Positions 61,471-64,000 of a DNA stretch of 64,000 nucleotides are shown here, in pieces. The translations under genes and the position numbers were made by a program. The DNA comes from Tubulanus polymorphus. Its lineage: Eukaryota > Nemertea > Palaeonemertea > Tubulaniformes > Tubulanidae. Numbering within the stretch: position 1 is the stretch's first letter; each line of letters starts with the position of its first letter. Below the pieces are notes generated by a model. The model searched no databases and was not told where the DNA came from. It was given only the letters and a program-made list of their open reading frames with translations. Where the stretch lies: the NCBI RefSeq assembly GCF_964204645.1, contig NC_134035.1, positions 9,920,501 to 9,984,500 on the forward strand. Reading direction: 5' to 3'.

Positions 61471-62392
61471 ATGGATAAATTGATGCGGGAAACACTAATG
61501 CCAAAAGACGAGGTAAAACAGTGGTCCAAAGATATTCGACAACGTCAAAAAGCGCTTGTCAAGGCAGAAAAACGACTAGTTAAACGAAGGTAACTAAACG
61601 ACACTCCGCATGTATTGAGAGAATAACGGTTGATTGAATGCTTGATAATTGTTTCTCTTTATAAGGACGCAGTTTGCCGAGAAAAGGGCCGAATTGCGAA
61701 AACGCCAGGAGGCGATTCTAAATTGCCGAGGCGCGCTCATTCACAACGTGAATTCCAAGGGAAACGGCGCTTCGAGTGAAATCGTTTCCAAGACATCAAC
61801 TACCACGGCTGAATTTCCAACCGTAAGCGCGAATAGCACGAGAAGCGAAAACCTGTCATCCTCTCATTATTCGGATAACAGTATCACTGCAGGAATAGAC
61901 CAAACACACTCTTTATCTGCAAGTTCATCCAGCCAGGACTCCAGAAAAGATTCTCGACGTGAAAGCAGTTCAGACGCATCGATTACAAAATGCCGTAGTG
62001 CCGATGAAGGTATTGTACTCGTGACGGCTACGATTGAACTTGGCGAAGAACTTCTGCCGCCGGTAAAACCGATGACAGCGCATTTCGATACGGAATGCGT
62101 TACTTACGCGCTACCACTTGCGGCCACGATAGAACAGGGCGTCGAAATCATCGGTCCCGTTTCGCGAGCACCGAATACCGATGATGTAGACGGCATAGAA
62201 CAGAACGATACGGACAAAAATCACCCGGCAATTGCCGATCCCGATCGTACGGCCGAGGAATATGGTTCAGATATGTTGAAAATTGACAATGTCGATGGTG
62301 GCGATACAGGTCAGATCGATGGTAAAATAAGTGGCCAGCTGGTTGACTCAACTGGTTCCGATAATGAAATCGAATCAGTTGAAAAACAGTGA
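61471..62392 (+). CDS. Unrecognised protein with N-terminal coiled coil and acidic tail
   Basis: Two exons, 61471-61589 and 61666-62392, join through a split Arg codon (AG|G) with a GT-AG intron of 76 bp; 281 residues. Residues 1-60 are highly charged and helical (WSKDIRQRQKALVKAEKRL, then EKRAELRKRQEAI), typical of a short coiled coil. Residues 65-155 are Ser/Thr-rich, including SSSSQDSRKDSRRESSSDAS. A moderately conserved-looking block follows (IVLVTATIELGEELLPP), in which GEELLPPVKP and GVEIIGPVSR look like two related units. The last 70 residues are acidic (DDVDGIEQNDTDKN). No signal peptide or membrane segment. AATAAA at about 62452 marks the probable 3' end. Function unknown; nuclear or cytoplasmic location is only a guess. 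Confidence 0.7.
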
Positions 62393-63438
62393 AATAACAG
62401 ATATCCGTCTAATATCAAAACTGTAACATGTTTAATCGAAATATTCTTTCTTAATAAAAAAAAGCAACGATTATTGTCTGACTAATGAATACGAAGTATT
62501 CGGCTAGAAGTTGTATTCGAAATTGTTATACACGAGGCTTTGAAATACATTTACAATATTCAATAGTCAATTCTTGACTATCATATCTATAGTCATATCT
62601 AGTTGGTTGATGTACAAATCTAGGCAACGATTGAATCATATGTTTGAATCCGAATCTGACGTCATATCCCAAAGGCCAGCCGATACATTCCTCGATGCAA
62701 CAAGGCAATTAAACTAATGAGCGGTTAACATTTTGAAAAAACGATCCACGAGTGCGTCACAAGTGAAAACATAACCACTACATCTATTCGGACTATGAGA
62801 AAGCGATGAGCAAGTCTACCATGTTTGAACAACAGAAGTGAGCACTTTCAGTGAACACGGGGTAAGTCTTTAGAATTTTTATCTTTGATCTCATTACACC
62901 AAATTGTTACCCGAGTTTTATAGGGGTATTTGCCCGACTTTTATTGCAGTATTTGCCCGGTTGGTAGGTCGAGTAGATTTGTTCGGAATCTGTAGGCCTT
63001 CTCAAACACAATAACGGCCGAGTCCTTCATTCGATCTTAAAGGTTTCAAACCCCATTCGAAGATCATCCTCGAAGAGGTTTTAGTAGATGGAAAATTATG
63101 GATATACTTAAAAACAGTATACCTTTGTAACCATGGGAATGTAGAGGGTTTTGGGGAAAATCACATAAATATCGAGAAATAACTATTAGGTTTCTTTTCA
63201 TTCGAGTTTCTCTACTTTTATCTTAATCGACTTTTATGAAAAATTCAAATACAATATTCTTCAATTCCATAAGATAGAAATGAAATGATGGAATGTTAAT
63301 GGCCAATTAGTATACATATTTGTTTAAAGTGCAGCTGTTTCCAAATTTGAATATCTGTTCTGAATTGATTTTTTTAACGACACCATTTTATTTTGCATAG
63401 AAATTTTCAATTTCAAATTTCATTTCTTTTTTCTAGTA
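62393..63438. other. Intergenic region with possible leader exon of the tetraspan gene
   Basis: GTGAACACGGG|GTAAGTCT gives a strong donor at 62861, and TTTTTTCTAG ends at 63436, just before the tetraspan ATG, so a non-coding exon ending at 62861 is plausible. The rest is AT-rich with no coding signal. Confidence 0.4.
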
Positions 63439-64000
63439 ATGGAATCGGACCGTACCGCTATCACCACCGAATCGGTGTCTTCGCGAAAGAGTTTGTCTTA
63501 CTCAAATAAAGGCTACCAGGACAACCTGTACGATGATTCGATCAACCGACGCGGCACCGCTGAGCCGGTCATCATCAAACCAGCTTCGTACGGCAAACCA
63601 TCACCAGCCACACGTCAATGCCGGCCCAACATCAACTCAAGGGCCTTCAGCGCCTTGGGCATCATTTCTATATTGATCGCTGTCATCCTTTTCATCATCG
63701 CCGTCACAGAAATCGGCATGCGCGTACCAAACATGTTCTTGTACGGGTTTTGGGGCAGCGTTTTCTTCTTGGTGGCCGGCATTCTGGCGCTGTGCGTGGC
63801 TAGATACCGTAACGACGCTACGCTCATCGCTTGTCTGGTTTTCAGCATCGTGTCCGCCATATTAGCCTTCATAGCAGGCTGTATGGCCGGACTGGCGACG
63901 GCTGCATTCGGCGAACTGACAGCCGTCTGCTCACAAGCAACCGGGGCCGCGGCCGCTCAGTACTCTATCAACTGCGGAACTATGTTTCGAAGTGTTAAAC
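63439..64000 (+). CDS. Tetraspan membrane protein, MS4A/CD20-like (cut by the window end)
   Basis: An open frame of 187 codons from an ATG two bases after an acceptor. Residues 1-67 are a polar cytoplasmic N terminus rich in Ser and Tyr (SVSSRKSLSYS, GYQDNLYDD). Three hydrophobic segments follow: about 70-90 (LGIISILIAVILFIIAVTEIG), about 101-120 (GFWGSVFFLVAGILALCVA) and about 127-155 (LIACLVFSIVSAILAFIAGC). A long loop then has Cys residues (AVCSQ, INCG) where the extracellular loop before TM4 would be. This order and the GFWGSVFFLVAG block resemble MS4A-type four-pass proteins. The fourth segment and C terminus lie beyond 64000. Confidence 0.72.
   Translation, partial: MESDRTAITTESVSSRKSLSYSNKGYQDNLYDDSINRRGTAEPVIIKPASYGKPSPATRQCRPNINSRAFSALGIISILIAVILFIIAVTEIGMRVPNMFLYGFWGSVFFLVAGILALCVARYRNDATLIACLVFSIVSAILAFIAGCMAGLATAAFGELTAVCSQATGAAAAQYSINCGTMFRSVK

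Overview
The window is nuclear DNA from an animal. Genes have short exons with GT-AG introns, intergenic DNA is AT-rich and crowded with short inverted-repeat elements, and there is no operon structure. The families present fit a marine lophotrochozoan-type invertebrate: a tandem FMO GS-OX-like array, an SLC16-type carrier, an FMRFamide-receptor-like GPCR, a microseminoprotein-like secreted protein and an MS4A-like tetraspan. The species cannot be named from sequence alone. All exon boundaries below were assembled by eye from splice signals and reading-frame continuity.

Layout. 1-10 kb holds a minus-strand type II membrane methyltransferase (1535-2557), a LINE 3' fragment and several inverted-repeat elements. 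10.4-11.0 kb holds a plus-strand secreted, very basic, eight-cysteine protein. 13.7-25.9 kb is a minus-strand seven-exon SLC16/monocarboxylate-transporter-like gene whose 9.4 kb first intron holds two hAT-like non-autonomous elements. 28.7-33.0 kb is a plus-strand proline-rich scaffold-like gene of three coding exons that I do not recognise. 34.7-36.3 kb is a three-exon cysteine-rich secreted protein resembling beta-microseminoprotein.

37.2-60.7 kb is the main feature: six head-to-tail flavin-containing monooxygenase genes. Each has six coding exons with identical intron phases, an intact 459 or 460-residue frame, and a conserved upstream non-coding leader exon ending AAACG|GTAAGA. The first duplication carried along the last exon of the neighbouring cysteine-rich gene, leaving an orphan copy at 40048-40324. 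A segment with an intronless GPCR gene and local repeats interrupts the array between copies 4 and 5. Copy 5 has a GC instead of GT donor in intron 1, and that intron contains a 349 bp inverted-repeat element with tRNA-like (B-box) arms flanked by a perfect 9 bp target duplication.

61.5-62.4 kb holds a two-exon gene with a coiled-coil start and acidic tail. 63.4 kb to the right edge holds the first coding exon of a tetraspan membrane protein cut by the window end.

The FMO enzymes probably oxygenate nucleophilic N or S atoms in small molecules using FAD and NADPH. The array looks like a lineage-specific expansion of detoxification or secondary-metabolite capacity. No evidence ties the neighbouring transporter, scaffold and receptor genes into the same pathway.
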